Source: Cyanodermella asteris (taxonomy: Eukaryota > Ascomycota > Lecanoromycetes > Ostropales > Stictidaceae). From it: 64,000 nt of DNA. Within the stretch, counting starts at the first letter, position 1. Each line of letters starts with the position of its first letter. The translations under genes and the position numbers were made by a program. Below the pieces are notes generated by a model, which saw only the letters and a program-made list of their open reading frames with translations, made no database searches and was not told where the DNA came from. The stretch spans positions 464,027-528,026 of the forward strand of contig UYJD01000016.1 in the NCBI GenBank assembly GCA_900618795.1. Reading direction: 5' to 3'. This document shows positions 33,594 to 44,124 of the stretch, piece after piece.

Positions 33594-34780
33594 GTTACTG
33601 AACAAACATCTTGCATGGGCCGCATCAGATGGGCTCCGACTCTAGTCCGACGGTGAGGTAGAAGTAGTGATTCGGAAGGCACGTATGCAAACATGCTTGC
33701 ACAATAATACAATGTTCACCAAAATTGATGAACTGAATTAAGGCACATGTTTTAGATCCGCAGTGAACATGCTTTGGTCTGTAGTGGTGGATGTAAGAAG
33801 TCAATACATCGAACAATCCAAGATCGACTCTTTAGTCGGCCTCTTGACCGGTATTACTGGTTCATGAAGGTTGCTCACCGACGAGGTCTGCTTGCAAGCG
33901 GAAAGTCCGAGCGGGTACTACTTGCATACCCGACTGAGAGCGCTTTGACACACAATCTTGCAGCAGGGGAGTCTGTATGCAGAGCGAATTGACTCACTCA
34001 AGCAGGGGCTGCCTTTTGTAGCTCGCTGAAATAAGTCAGAGATCGCAGAGAAAGTTGGCAGGACTGGCTCTGAGGACCGGCTTGCAATGAGCTTTTTGAG
34101 ATTATTCAAAAAGGAAAATTTCCAAACTCGCACCATCAATCAAAAAGCGAGTGATGATCGAGGCTGCTTTCACAACGATCACTCGCCGACGGTTGTAGCT
34201 CCATCACTCGACGCCGAGACTGATGAAGATAGTTCAAAGGTCCCTGAAGAGGTATGCATGCACGGGCTAGTAAATGTGAAGGTTGAGCTGCGTCAGGACG
34301 TGCAGTCTGCCGAGGCGGCTCCTTGATCCGACCCATCCGCGTCACATCGAGACTTCTGATTTGCCGGACGGCAACTAGCTTCGGCGCACGTATAGTAACT
34401 TATTGATTGTCGTCGAGCTTTCGATACCGTGTCGCAAACGCGCCTGCCGCTCTTGCGAATAAATACCGTAGTGGAGGCAGAAGGGCCTCTTTCCATCAGC
34501 TTCTCTCCCTTTCTCCCTCTCCTCCAGACTGACATCGAGACTGGACTCTTGGGCCATTTATAAGGTTCATATTAGCGTTCAGAGTGTTGCAGCGATTGTT
34601 TCCAACTTATTCCTCGGCAGAGATCCTCAATTGTGAGAAAGGATCTACAAGCGTACTTTTACGAGTGACTTTGTTTGTTATCGTGAAAGTTTTCATCGCC
34701 TTCCTATCACGATCCATTGAAAAGTATAGCCTCTTCGGCATCGGCGTTACGGCGCTGTGAAGCTGTGAAGCTGTTGCAGG
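33594..34780. other. Intergenic, 1.2 kb
   Basis: No gene supported. A C/T-rich tract lies at 34486-34535. Confidence 0.45.
34486..34535 (+). promoter_or_regulatory. Pyrimidine tract upstream of the zinc-knuckle gene
   Basis: About 40 bases nearly all C or T on the plus strand, roughly 250 bases before the ATG at 34781. This is a common core promoter feature in filamentous fungi. Confidence 0.4.
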
Positions 34781-37471
34781 ATGGCCAAATTACATCAAGG
34801 CAGCTTCGACAAAGATGGCTTGAGTCTAGAGGACGAATTATGGTCGGACATATATTTCTCGCTCCCTTACGGTCAATGCACGGTGGACGGTTGCCGATGT
34901 CTGCGATACCGAATTCATCCGCACGCTTTAGAGCCTCTCAAGTACAAACTTTCACAGGCTTGTCAAGGCTGCCACCATGACCATTCCTTCCATGCTCTTG
35001 GCGATCAAACTACACAAGAGTATGGACGGAGGAGTCGACAAAGCCTATATAAATATGTCAAGTTCATGGAGGAGAAGCTCCGTTTTTCGACAAGAATGTT
35101 AGAGGATACCGCTGAGTCCGAGAAAGTATGCTCTGCCAGCACGATTCCCAACACGAGATCTCCTTCACCTCTAAGTGAGACTGAGGATCGCGCAGCGGCT
35201 TACCCAGGTGCGGCAGACCAGAGCATTGCTACAGACGCTAGTGACTTACAGCGGCCTGTTGACACGAAGGCAACGCGCAGGTCAGAGGTAGAGCGGGAAA
35301 TCAGTCTTGCGCCCGGCTGCGAAACCAGAGCTGAAGCTCAAAGCAAGTCTGAGGCCGACAAACAGCTACTTGCTGCTGAACATGCACATACCAGATCACA
35401 GGCTGAGACTCTGCTTCTTGGACAGCCGAATGCATCGGTGCCGATCGCAAAGGAGCAATTTGAATCTACATCTCTGCAAGTCAGTGAACCGCATGGTTCA
35501 CGGGGAGACGAACATTTCGTTGAACCAGACCAGCTAGTCGAGATGCATCCGTCCGCGGGGCTAGCTCAGGCCTTCGAGCCTTCTTTGACTCACCACATGC
35601 ATCAAGACTCTGTGCAGACTGTCGAGCCATTTGATATGGATCAAGCATCGTCTGGTCGTTCCTCGCCTGACCAGCTATCCCTGGGCTTGGACGAAGACAC
35701 CAGCAAACCGCGACAGCAGCAAGCGATATCTCCTTCGCCAAATCCAGAGCAAATAACGCTTGTGCTTGAACATACTAGCGTCAGCGCTGAAGAAGGCAAT
35801 GATAGATCACAGATCTCAGTTGTCGAAGAGTATGACGGTACGCGCAATGAAGAGCCAAGAGTCTTCATATCAAAACCAGAGGAGGATGTTTCAGGGACAA
35901 CGAGCTCGCAGCCACAGCTACAAGTGAGACCGTCTCAGAGCGAGGCTCAACCCCGGCATGACAACATACAAGCGACCAAGCTGTCAACATCTGGATTCGA
36001 AGACGACTGGGTCCATAGCAAGCCTATCTCCACTCCTAATTTGACGGCTGAGACTCGTGCTGGACGCGATCAGCTCAATGCAGAACACCGATGCTACCAC
36101 TGCAAACAAATTGGGCACTTCCAGCGTGAGTGCCCAAAGCTTGGGGATCAATATCCCGATCGCTTGAAAGCGAATGCAATGAACGGAGCCAGGAGCCTGT
36201 GTCCAACGTGCCATCTCCGCGGGCATACAGCTGAGGACTGCCCCGGCATGGAACGAGCGCACCTTGTCGCAAGTCCTGCGCCGTCGAGGGCTGCGTCCAA
36301 CAAGGCCAAGGCTGATCCACCCTTAGTCGGCTTGCGTGAGTCTCAGCACGCAACAAAAAAACCAAAGGAGTATGCAAGTCCATACGAAACATCGTGGCAA
36401 GCATCGACAACATCGACAATCCGAGCATCTTCAGTCACAGAGGCTACCCGTGGCCGCCCCGAAACCCGTACCTCGCATTTCTCAAAGCCCACGATCAAAA
36501 GCCCCACAGAGCCCACGCTCAAAATTTGGAAGGGCGTCGAGAATTCACCGTCAAAGTGTGCCAAAGTAGATGGAACCACGGCTTATAAACCATGGTGGAT
36601 GGAGGGCGAGAATGGGGCCTCAGGCGACAATGATGATGGCCGTGGTCAGGAAAGCGGACCAACACCAAACCGCGCTTCATCTTCTAGCAAGGCTAGCGGT
36701 TGGGGTAAGGTGGATCATGACTCAGTGTGCACCAGCGACAAGCTTCAGAACGGAAGAAAGTCTGACTCCGATGCTTGGGGCACATGGGCTGACGAAGTAG
36801 GGGATGAGGCTTTTCAGCCACAGCAACGACAATCTGATCCATGGGGCGATGCGCCCAATCGGCGTGGAGAGACACATTTCGAAAATCGCTGTCCTTCGGG
36901 AAGGGGCAAAGGCCGCGGGGTGAGCAGCCCTAGCAGTTCGAACAGCTGGGACAACGGTCCATCAGGTAAGGACCGTCCCATCAACTCCGCCACGAGAACA
37001 ACAACTAAGCCCCTTCCACAGACCACCGAGACTTCTCACGCAGCAAGGCCTTCAACCAAGATCGCGGCGACCGCCGGAGAGGGTTCGGCGGAGCGCGAAG
37101 CCATAGTCAAAGAGGGACAGGAAAATCAAACGAGATCGCCAGTTCCGGTTTCAATGACTGGTGAGACCATCAACAAGCAAGGCAAGGTCAAGAGGCCCAT
37201 CAAACACTCGCCGCCTGGGCAAGGGAGTCTGGCGACACGCCTGAAAGCCGCCCAGCGTCGGCGGAAACGGGACAGGGAAGCTGCCGAGGCGGCGCTGAGA
37301 GCTTTCAAGCTTTCGATGCAAGATAAAAGAAAGCAAGACTCACCGAATCTGGGACCAAAAAGTTCCGGGTTGCAAAGCAAAGCTGCCAGGAAGCCAGACA
37401 AGCCAAAATTGTCTCCTAAGAAGCCACCGTCCATTGCACAGCCGGTCATCCCGAACCTGATTGATTTGTGA
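34781..37471 (+). CDS. CCHC zinc-knuckle protein with spaced GW/WG motifs
   Basis: Single exon, 896 aa, ATG at 34781 in good context (CAGGATGGCC). The N-terminal 80 residues hold a Cys/His cluster (CTVDGCRC, then CQGCHHDHSFH) that may bind zinc. Residues 100-430 are disordered and acidic. Two retroviral-type zinc knuckles follow: CYHCKQIGHFQREC (Cys438, 441, His446, Cys451) and CPTCHLRGHTAEDC (Cys474, 477, His482, Cys487). From about 600 to 725, isolated tryptophans recur every 20-40 residues in Ser/Asp/Gly surroundings: KPWWMEG, SGWGK, DAWGTWAD, DPWGD, NSWDN. The tail is basic and helical (LKAAQRRRKRDREAAEAAL). Knuckles imply RNA or single-strand nucleic acid binding; the GW motifs recall Argonaute-hook proteins, which is inference. 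It is not part of a retroelement: no polymerase, protease or terminal repeats are nearby. Confidence 0.75.
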   Translation: MAKLHQGSFDKDGLSLEDELWSDIYFSLPYGQCTVDGCRCLRYRIHPHALEPLKYKLSQACQGCHHDHSFHALGDQTTQEYGRRSRQSLYKYVKFMEEKLRFSTRMLEDTAESEKVCSASTIPNTRSPSPLSETEDRAAAYPGAADQSIATDASDLQRPVDTKATRRSEVEREISLAPGCETRAEAQSKSEADKQLLAAEHAHTRSQAETLLLGQPNASVPIAKEQFESTSLQVSEPHGSRGDEHFVEPDQLVEMHPSAGLAQAFEPSLTHHMHQDSVQTVEPFDMDQASSGRSSPDQLSLGLDEDTSKPRQQQAISPSPNPEQITLVLEHTSVSAEEGNDRSQISVVEEYDGTRNEEPRVFISKPEEDVSGTTSSQPQLQVRPSQSEAQPRHDNIQATKLSTSGFEDDWVHSKPISTPNLTAETRAGRDQLNAEHRCYHCKQIGHFQRECPKLGDQYPDRLKANAMNGARSLCPTCHLRGHTAEDCPGMERAHLVASPAPSRAASNKAKADPPLVGLRESQHATKKPKEYASPYETSWQASTTSTIRASSVTEATRGRPETRTSHFSKPTIKSPTEPTLKIWKGVENSPSKCAKVDGTTAYKPWWMEGENGASGDNDDGRGQESGPTPNRASSSSKASGWGKVDHDSVCTSDKLQNGRKSDSDAWGTWADEVGDEAFQPQQRQSDPWGDAPNRRGETHFENRCPSGRGKGRGVSSPSSSNSWDNGPSGKDRPINSATRTTTKPLPQTTETSHAARPSTKIAATAGEGSAEREAIVKEGQENQTRSPVPVSMTGETINKQGKVKRPIKHSPPGQGSLATRLKAAQRRRKRDREAAEAALRAFKLSMQDKRKQDSPNLGPKSSGLQSKAARKPDKPKLSPKKPPSIAQPVIPNLIDL

Positions 37472-38049
37472 TGTGGTCTGATCGCCTATTTATTGTCACT
37501 GAACTGTATAGTGGCATGGCTTGATTGCATAATGCAATTCATGATGATCACAACAAGCCACTGGCCGAGCATGGCCGAAGCAATAACGCAAATGGGAGAC
37601 ATGCCACCAAGTAGCAAGCACAACTTCTGTGCGGGACAAATGAGCACTGCGTTCAGAAGAAATGGGCAACGGCTTCTGGCCCGAACAGGGGTCAGCCTCA
37701 ACGGCGTCTAAGATGACTGACTCGAGAGAGGTAGCACCGAGAAAGTGCCCGACGCAAGGGGGAAAAAAAGAATTCTGCCAACAGCCGGGAAACGTTCGCG
37801 TCGTGAATCGAATACGCGACTTCCAGATTCGCCGGCTACAAAGGCAAGCGAAGTGTCCCACTTAAGGTGACGGGTAATCTTGTAAACAGATTCGTTTGTT
37901 AAATTTTGCTACTTCGCCGTGAACAATCAAGCGGAAAGTCCGAATATGTACATATCATTCGACCGAAAAAGGAGTGCGACAAACCCACGCTCCGTGCGCA
38001 GCCTCCATTCGCACATCAACTCTGACGCGTACTAGCATCTCCACGCTTG
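37472..38049. other. Convergent intergenic region
   Basis: 578 bases between two converging genes; nothing further is recognised. Confidence 0.45.
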
Positions 38050-39705
38050 TCATCGCTGCGCCTGTGGATACGACGCCTCAACCTCCAAGATTTCTCGTGC
38101 ACCCTGCCATGAGCCCTTCTTACCACTAATGATGTCCATGACCATCTCGACCCAGGCGCGTCTTGGGTCGCCTTCAGGAAAGACACGGTGCGTGACTCGC
38201 AGCGGGAACAGCATCATGAAGCTGCCGACTCCCTGCTGATGATCCAATAAATTGAATTCGACGCTCCGGCATATGTTCACACCGGCCTCTTGCGCGCGGC
38301 GCAAGAACGGCCCACTATAGTAGTCGTAACCTTGTAGATACGCTTTCCTCTCGTACAGCCGCCTCAGCACCGTCGCTACCGTGAGCTCGATGGCCCAGAA
38401 GCGCGTCAGTTGATTTGCAGGCATAATGCCGGAGAACGTGAGCGCGTTGTCCCAGTATGTTTGCCCGGTATCTGGATCCTCAGGCGGCTTTATATGCTCT
38501 GCTGGGCAACTGCGAAAGGAGAAGGACATTTCGGTGCTCCATTTGGCAAGCCACTTATCTAGTTGTCGTAGAATGTCCACTGCGATTTGTATCGCTTCCT
38601 CGAGCTTTGCATCCATGACTTCCCGCCTGAACGCCTCGTCGTGAACAATCAACATGTGCGGCGTATCGATCATGATCTCCATCAGTGCTGTGCTGAAGTA
38701 TCCGATCTGCGTCTTGGTGATGTCGGCGGACCAGATGGCCTCCTTCCAGTCTGGTCTTGACATGCAAATATCACGACGAGCGATCATGGCGGCCATGGCC
38801 ATCATTGGCAGTGATATGTCCAGCATGTCCCGCAACGTCCGGTCTGTAGCTACTTTGGTGGGCCCGAGACGCTCGAACAGCGCCGCGAGTCCCATGTAGT
38901 GCCAGACCCAGCCCTTGGGCTGGCTCGGAGCGACAAACTCGAAGAGACCAAGTGTGAATACGGCAACCATCGTCTGCTCATCGGGTGGTTCGTCATCCTG
39001 GAGAGCTTGACTGAGAGACCGTACGGATTTCGCATATCGAGTACGAGCCAGGCTGGTGCTGGTCTTGTCGTGGTGGGTGACGCCAAAGTAGATGTTGGAA
39101 AGGGCTAGAATCGCAGGCTCGATGGACGGAACGCCGTGGGAAGGAAACAGAAATTCGGGATTGGGGACGCCGCGAAGGAGGTTTTCGGAGGTGAAAGATT
39201 GGCAAATCAGGTCGAGGAAGCCAGAGGGCGGTATCGTAGGCGGGACGGAACGTACAACAGGGCGGTCCGCAAAAGAAAACGTCGAATCTGAATGACGCTT
39301 AGAAGAAATGGAAGCATCAGTTGAGTCCTGCTCAACCGGCCCTATCGAATACGATCTTGATGCCGATGATTTGGGGTTAGATGACCTGATTACAAGCCTC
39401 TCGTCCCTGGGCTTACGAGGTCGACTGGGATAGTGGTGTTTGGGCTTACTCGCCCTAGTATTTCCACCGTCCTGCTTCAAAGAGAAATCAACCTGGATGA
39501 AACCTTTCTCAGCATAACCTTCACACTTGATCTTGGCAGCCTCGCACTTGGCGCAAGCAGGCTTGCCCTCGTCTATACAGCGATCGTGGAGTTAGCTTCA
39601 AGCGTCCTTGTAGGATGAACGCTTGCGGAGTTTCAACCCACCGCATTTGATTCGTCTCTTCTGGCATGTCCGACAGCCTCGCGAGCGGCCGGCGACATTG
39701 ACCAT
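38050..39705 (-). CDS. Zn2Cys6 transcription factor with fungal-specific regulatory domain
   Basis: Fungal binuclear zinc cluster regulator. Exon 1 (39705-39642) encodes the start and the first three cysteines; a 69-nt intron (GCTAAC branch) is followed by exon 2 (39572-38050); 528 aa. The cluster is Cys11, 14, 21, 28, 31, 38 (GCRTCQKRRIKCDEGKPACA, then KCEAAKIKC), with Cys21 and Cys28 on different exons. A basic, Ser-rich linker precedes the helical domain (FLDLICQSFTSENLL, AILALSNIYFG, MVAVFTLGLFEFV, WHYMGLAALFERLGP) typical of the Fungal_trans_2 (UGA3-like) type. Target genes cannot be told; there is no adjacent metabolic cluster. Confidence 0.9.
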
Positions 39706-40494
39706 CGTTGCAGCCTATGGCGGGCGAGTGCTTGGGGGCGCTCCTCCGGTCGACCAAAAGCGTACTTCCTGGCATGCTATGCACGATGATGAATTTGGAC
39801 CCCGATCTGCCATGCAGGAACCCCAGCGTGCGATGTGGAAGTGCCCACTCACCACTGTCACTTATCGGTGGGTTGCTGCCAACCAATCGCATTGTGCGCT
39901 GGATTGAGTTTAGTGGTTAGCTTTCCGAGGCTGATCTGTGCGGCGGCTGATGTCGTTCGCAAAGACAGCTTCGGACGGGAACAGTAAACCACAATCTGAA
40001 TTCACAGCAGTGAACGTCAATTCTACTGATGAGCATACGTACATCAGATCGAACTCAGACAGCCATCTTCAATAGCGAACCAGTAGCAGCATTCGGGATT
40101 CTTCTCCGGCTTAATGTTCTTGTCATCAAACGCAAGATGAAAATCAAAAGAAAATGGCTGGTTTCGCTCAACTGCGGCTGTACTACGGCCGATGTTGGAG
40201 AGAACTGGGTGATATTCAACTCATTAGGTCATGACCTTTCTGGACAATGATGAGAGTCGACCTCTTTTCACGTCACGGGATGGAGCACGGCTGAATGAGT
40301 AGAATTAACCTCTGATACCCTGAACAGAGGTCTTTTGCATAATTGGCTGATTCTAGCGTACTGCAACTTTGCGCAGATTATGCTCCAAACGCCGTGCTTG
40401 ATGCTTATAAGTACATGCATCCCGCCATATTCTTTCTGCCAGCTCGATGAATCGCTCTTGCTTCCAAGAATCCATGTTCTCGGACGACGGCAAG
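39706..40494. other. Intergenic, 0.8 kb
   Basis: Upstream region of the Zn2Cys6 gene and 3' flank of VPS35. No gene supported. Confidence 0.45.
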
Positions 40495-43222
40495 TTACGA
40501 CGGATTAGTGATGACATCCTCGTATTCCCGGGCAGAGATGACATCCAGTGTCCTTTGAAAGTGACGCTTCGGGGTCTCAAGAGCCGTATTATCCTCGTTA
40601 CTGTGTACATTGCTGTGGATCAACTCGATCAAGCCGTTAATGTATTTGACGGTGACTTGTTCGTTTTGTTGGTCGAAGTAGTAAACATACTGCATGTTCG
40701 TTAGCCGTACGATTCAAGAAGTCAAGTGTTGATGACGACTTACTCTGTTCAGAACCTCGACAAATAACTCGACTGAAACGGCCGAGTCCATGCATGCATC
40801 AGCAACCCTCAAAGCTCTTTGCAAACACTCAAGAACGCGCTTGCCATCACGGAACAGATCGCTATCTTCGTCCTCGCCACGGGCTCGGATTGGAGTCGGC
40901 CACCAGAGATGGCTACAGAGATACACTGCTCTGCATTGATCTGGTTTCTTGAGCAGTTTGCTGCCATGCAAAGTGCATTTCGTGATGAGCGTATCGTAAT
41001 TCTCCTTGCCGAAATTTCGCACCTGGTGCAGGGCGCCTGCAATGATACATACTGACTGGAACTGGGCGCGAGAATCGCTGATGGACTCTTCATAAATCGT
41101 GAAGGCTTGCGCAAAGAACTCGTACGAGACTTCTTCGAAGCCGCACTGATCCGCCACGGAACCACAATTGATAAAGAGGCGCAAGCAAAGATCAGCCGTG
41201 CCAGTTACACGCGTGTATAAGGCAGAAATAAGGGTGTGCATGAACTTGTACAAAGCAGAGGACTGAGAAGACCAGTTGTCTTCAAAGTGCTCACGCTTCT
41301 TGTACGCGCGGGCCAATTTGAGTGCTAGGGTGAGAAAGGTGGGTGTGGTGTATTTGACGCGCTCATTGCCTTCTTTAAAAGCGTTGTATGCACGCTGTAT
41401 GAGCTTGAATTGTGTGTCGTTATCAGAGCCTCGGATCAAGTGGAGAATGCGCGCCAATTGCGTTTGTTCTTCGATTGTTTCATCGGTCTCCACATTCCGT
41501 CTTTGATTTGCAACAGCGGGATAGCCGCCAGATTGCTGCATGCCTTCTCGTATCAATACGCGAAGGATCTCAAGCACGCCATCGAGTTGCTCCGGGAATG
41601 TGATGTGAGTGGAATTTGTGAGAAGGCTTTTGGTGACTTCCGAGGCGACTGCTCGCCGAGTCGGATAGATCTGTGCATGGAGGAGGGGAACGAAATTTGG
41701 AAGGGCAAGCGCCGTGAAAAGAGAATGGTATGTTGAGATAGGGGCGAGGAGAAGGCTGAGTATGCTGGATTGTGTCTGAGGAGAGTGGAGATCGGCGCTG
41801 TTGGTGAACTGAGCAACTTTCTCATTTGCGAAGCTGAGTATTTGATCCATATAGTCCAAACGCTCTGGGTAAATCTTGAGCGCCAAGTTCGCCAGAGAGA
41901 CCAGGAGTGCGACGGTATCTTGTATAGGTAGTCTCTGGGCCTGGACAAGATGCGTTACTTGCCCGTAGAAAACTTCGTAGAGCTTGACATCCTCGGGAAT
42001 GCCCCGGTTGCGGCTCGACAACGGAGTGTCCGAGCTCTCCGCTGCAGCTGCGCCAGTTTTGGTAGTACCCGCTTGATCATGTTTCGAACTTTCGGCGCCG
42101 TTGGCCTCCTTGCCTTCCTCTTTCGATGTCTCATCGGAGGGTGCGGACGACGCTTGCTTATCTTTGTCGAGCTTCAGCTTCTCGAAGAGAGCGGCGGTTG
42201 CAGCTTCCTCAGAACTTTGCTTTTCTTCCGGTGATAGTTCTTCGGCTTCTCGTTCTGCATAAGCTGAAAGTCTGTTCATGAGGCCGATGACGATTCCCTT
42301 GATGTTGACGTGCGGATTTAGCCGGGCAATAGCCTGCAGGAGCTGGTCTAGTGTGTTGAGATGGAATTCATCGGGGAACACCTGAGTGATCACCTCCAGA
42401 AGGTATTCCTGTGCCAGAACATCTCTACACATTACAACCTGCTCAAGTAGAGGATGCAAGATGACCGTCTTGTATGCATCCAAACCCACGAGCTGACTCA
42501 GTCTGACCAGGTTGCTTCCTACGAGTAGCTGCAGCTCCTGCCGTTCGCGTGTGCGCTGCTCTCTTTCCCGCGAGTGTCCCTGATGCTGCAGACGAACCCA
42601 CAGCTTGTTCATTTCCACGAAGTTGGTGAGGATGAAGCTTATTGAGTCCGAGATGTTGCCCTCGGGTCCATCTCCAGTGCCGGTGGGAAGATTATCACGG
42701 GCCTCCCCAAGCAGATAGTATCTTGCAAACATCCCGCGCAGAGGATTCTGAATACCCCTCAGCATCTCCTGCATATCCTTCATGATTTCCTTGACCGGCG
42801 CATCTTCGACGCCCATATACACTGTCCCGACAGTGATCATCAAGTACAGACGAGGTACGATGTTGCCTGCATACTGAACGAGCTCGTATAGGTCGGCGAG
42901 GTGATGTGTAGGGTGTTCTTCTCGAATGGCGACGGAGAGATGTTTCAATGCGTCGAAAACAGCCATATACAGCTCATAGTATGCTTTCGGTGACAGTGAA
43001 CTGATTCGGAGCTCGCTACATAGACTCGACCTGCTCGGATTAGCGTCGTGGCACACAGTCCAGCAAAGTTTCCACAACGTACGCGGCTTTAACGGCATCG
43101 AGAAGCTTGCTCGGATTTTCTAGACATCTTCGCATATGATTCGTATGGGTGCGCACCGAGCCCAGGGTCTGCTCGATTAGCACGCCCTGGTCCTCAACGA
43201 CCATGCCTCCATTGGGATCCAT
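40495..43222 (-). CDS. VPS35: Retromer subunit Vps35
   Basis: Core of the retromer coat, which returns cargo receptors from endosomes to the Golgi. Exons 43222-43083, 43030-40744 and 40689-40495; introns of 52 and 54 nt with GCTAAT/GCTAAC branches; 873 aa, the usual length. I start at the ATG at 43222 (MDPNGG...); an upstream in-frame stretch lacks ATG. The N-terminal block SVRTHTNHMRRCLENPSKLL, then SPKAYYELYMAVFDAL, leads to the invariant PRLYL (106-110) that binds Vps26. The long alpha-solenoid has one low-complexity Lys/Glu/Ser/Ala insert near 310-375, common in fungal Vps35. The last exon has YVYYFDQQNEQVTVKYINGL followed by the HFQRTLDVI block, so the C-terminus is complete. Confidence 0.95.
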
Positions 43223-43621
43223 TGAGCTGGAGCTCCTGTGCCTGCGTGCGCGTTGCTCTGCCTTCTCGAGGCTCACTTGCGAGCTGACACCCGAGATTAG
43301 ACGCAACACTTTGCTGGCGTGCAGGACATGCTCCAGTGGGAGCAATGGTTCGTCGCAGGGTGGTTATATGAAATGGGAATGAGTGGCATGTCCCGCATCT
43401 GAGCTGCCTGCTACTCTCGAGAGGCCGCTGATGCCAAGGCCGATGCGTCGCGCTCGCTGCGGTGCGGCCGACCGTTGCAGATTTGGTGGCCAAAAGCGTG
43501 CACTGCCAAGAACTTCGATTTGTTCTCGGCTGTAGCGCAGACGTCGCTCCCTGCTAACTTCGAGCTTCAAGTAACGACGACAACGGTTTACAGCTCTGGC
43601 AAAGCATTACACACAGCCATC
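43223..43621. promoter_or_regulatory. Shared divergent promoter of VPS35 and ATP14
   Basis: 399 bases separate the two start codons. I see no clear TATA box; both genes are housekeeping in type. Confidence 0.4.
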
Positions 43622-44124
43622 ATGTGGTCTCGAACAATCACCGCCAGCGTGAGCACTATCTGTAGCTTTCAAGAAGTCTACTGACATCATCCCAGCGGTC
43701 AATGGCTGTTCGCGCTGCCAGGACCCAGACTCGCGCATTCTCCCGACCGGCCGCTCTCAAAGGTAGTGAAGGATTTCGACCTCCAGTACAGCGCACCTTC
43801 TGACCAGCATGCAGCCGATATCGTACAGGATCTGTACTTGAAGGAATTGAAGAGCTACAAGGTCCCGCCAGTCAAGGCCAACGATGCCGAGGGTCACGTT
43901 TCCAAGTTCTCCATCCCAAAGGCTCCCGCATCTCCGGAAGAGGCCAACCTCGCGGCTGAGTTGAAGGACTACGAGACACAGACCGTTGATGTTGAAGGTC
44001 AGAGCGCCGATGGTGCTCCGGCTGTCGAGGAGGACTGGTTCGTCGAGGTAAGCTATCTCCCTCATACTTGGCTGAAGATGTGCTGACGAGGATACAGGAG
44101 GAGGAGCCAGAGGCCAAGCATTGA
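43622..44124 (+). CDS. ATP14: Mitochondrial ATP synthase subunit h (Atp14)
   Basis: Peripheral-stalk subunit of mitochondrial F1Fo ATP synthase. Four small exons: 43622-43648, 43696-43762, 43815-44047 and 44098-44124; 117 aa. Introns of 47, 52 and 50 nt are GT-AG, each with a CTGAC branch site. The N-terminus is basic with Ser/Thr/Arg (AVRAARTQTRAFSRP), a mitochondrial presequence. The mature part has ADIVQDLYLKELKSYK, then NDAEGHVSKFSIPKAP, a block diagnostic of the family, and an acidic tail (EEDWFVEEEEPEAKH) completed by the 27-nt last exon. Starting at the inner ATG at 43702 without exon 1 is possible, but the 27-nt first exon has good splice sites. Confidence 0.88.

Noticed and set aside
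33893-33911. GGAAAGTCCGA resembling an RNase P RNA conserved block; the 15-mer recurs near 37929
   Set aside because: No partner conserved regions downstream, and a 15-base repeat is expected by chance in 64 kb.
36090-36240. CCHC knuckles as a sign of a retroelement gag gene
   Set aside because: No polymerase, protease, integrase or terminal repeats nearby, and the protein has an unrelated single-gene layout.
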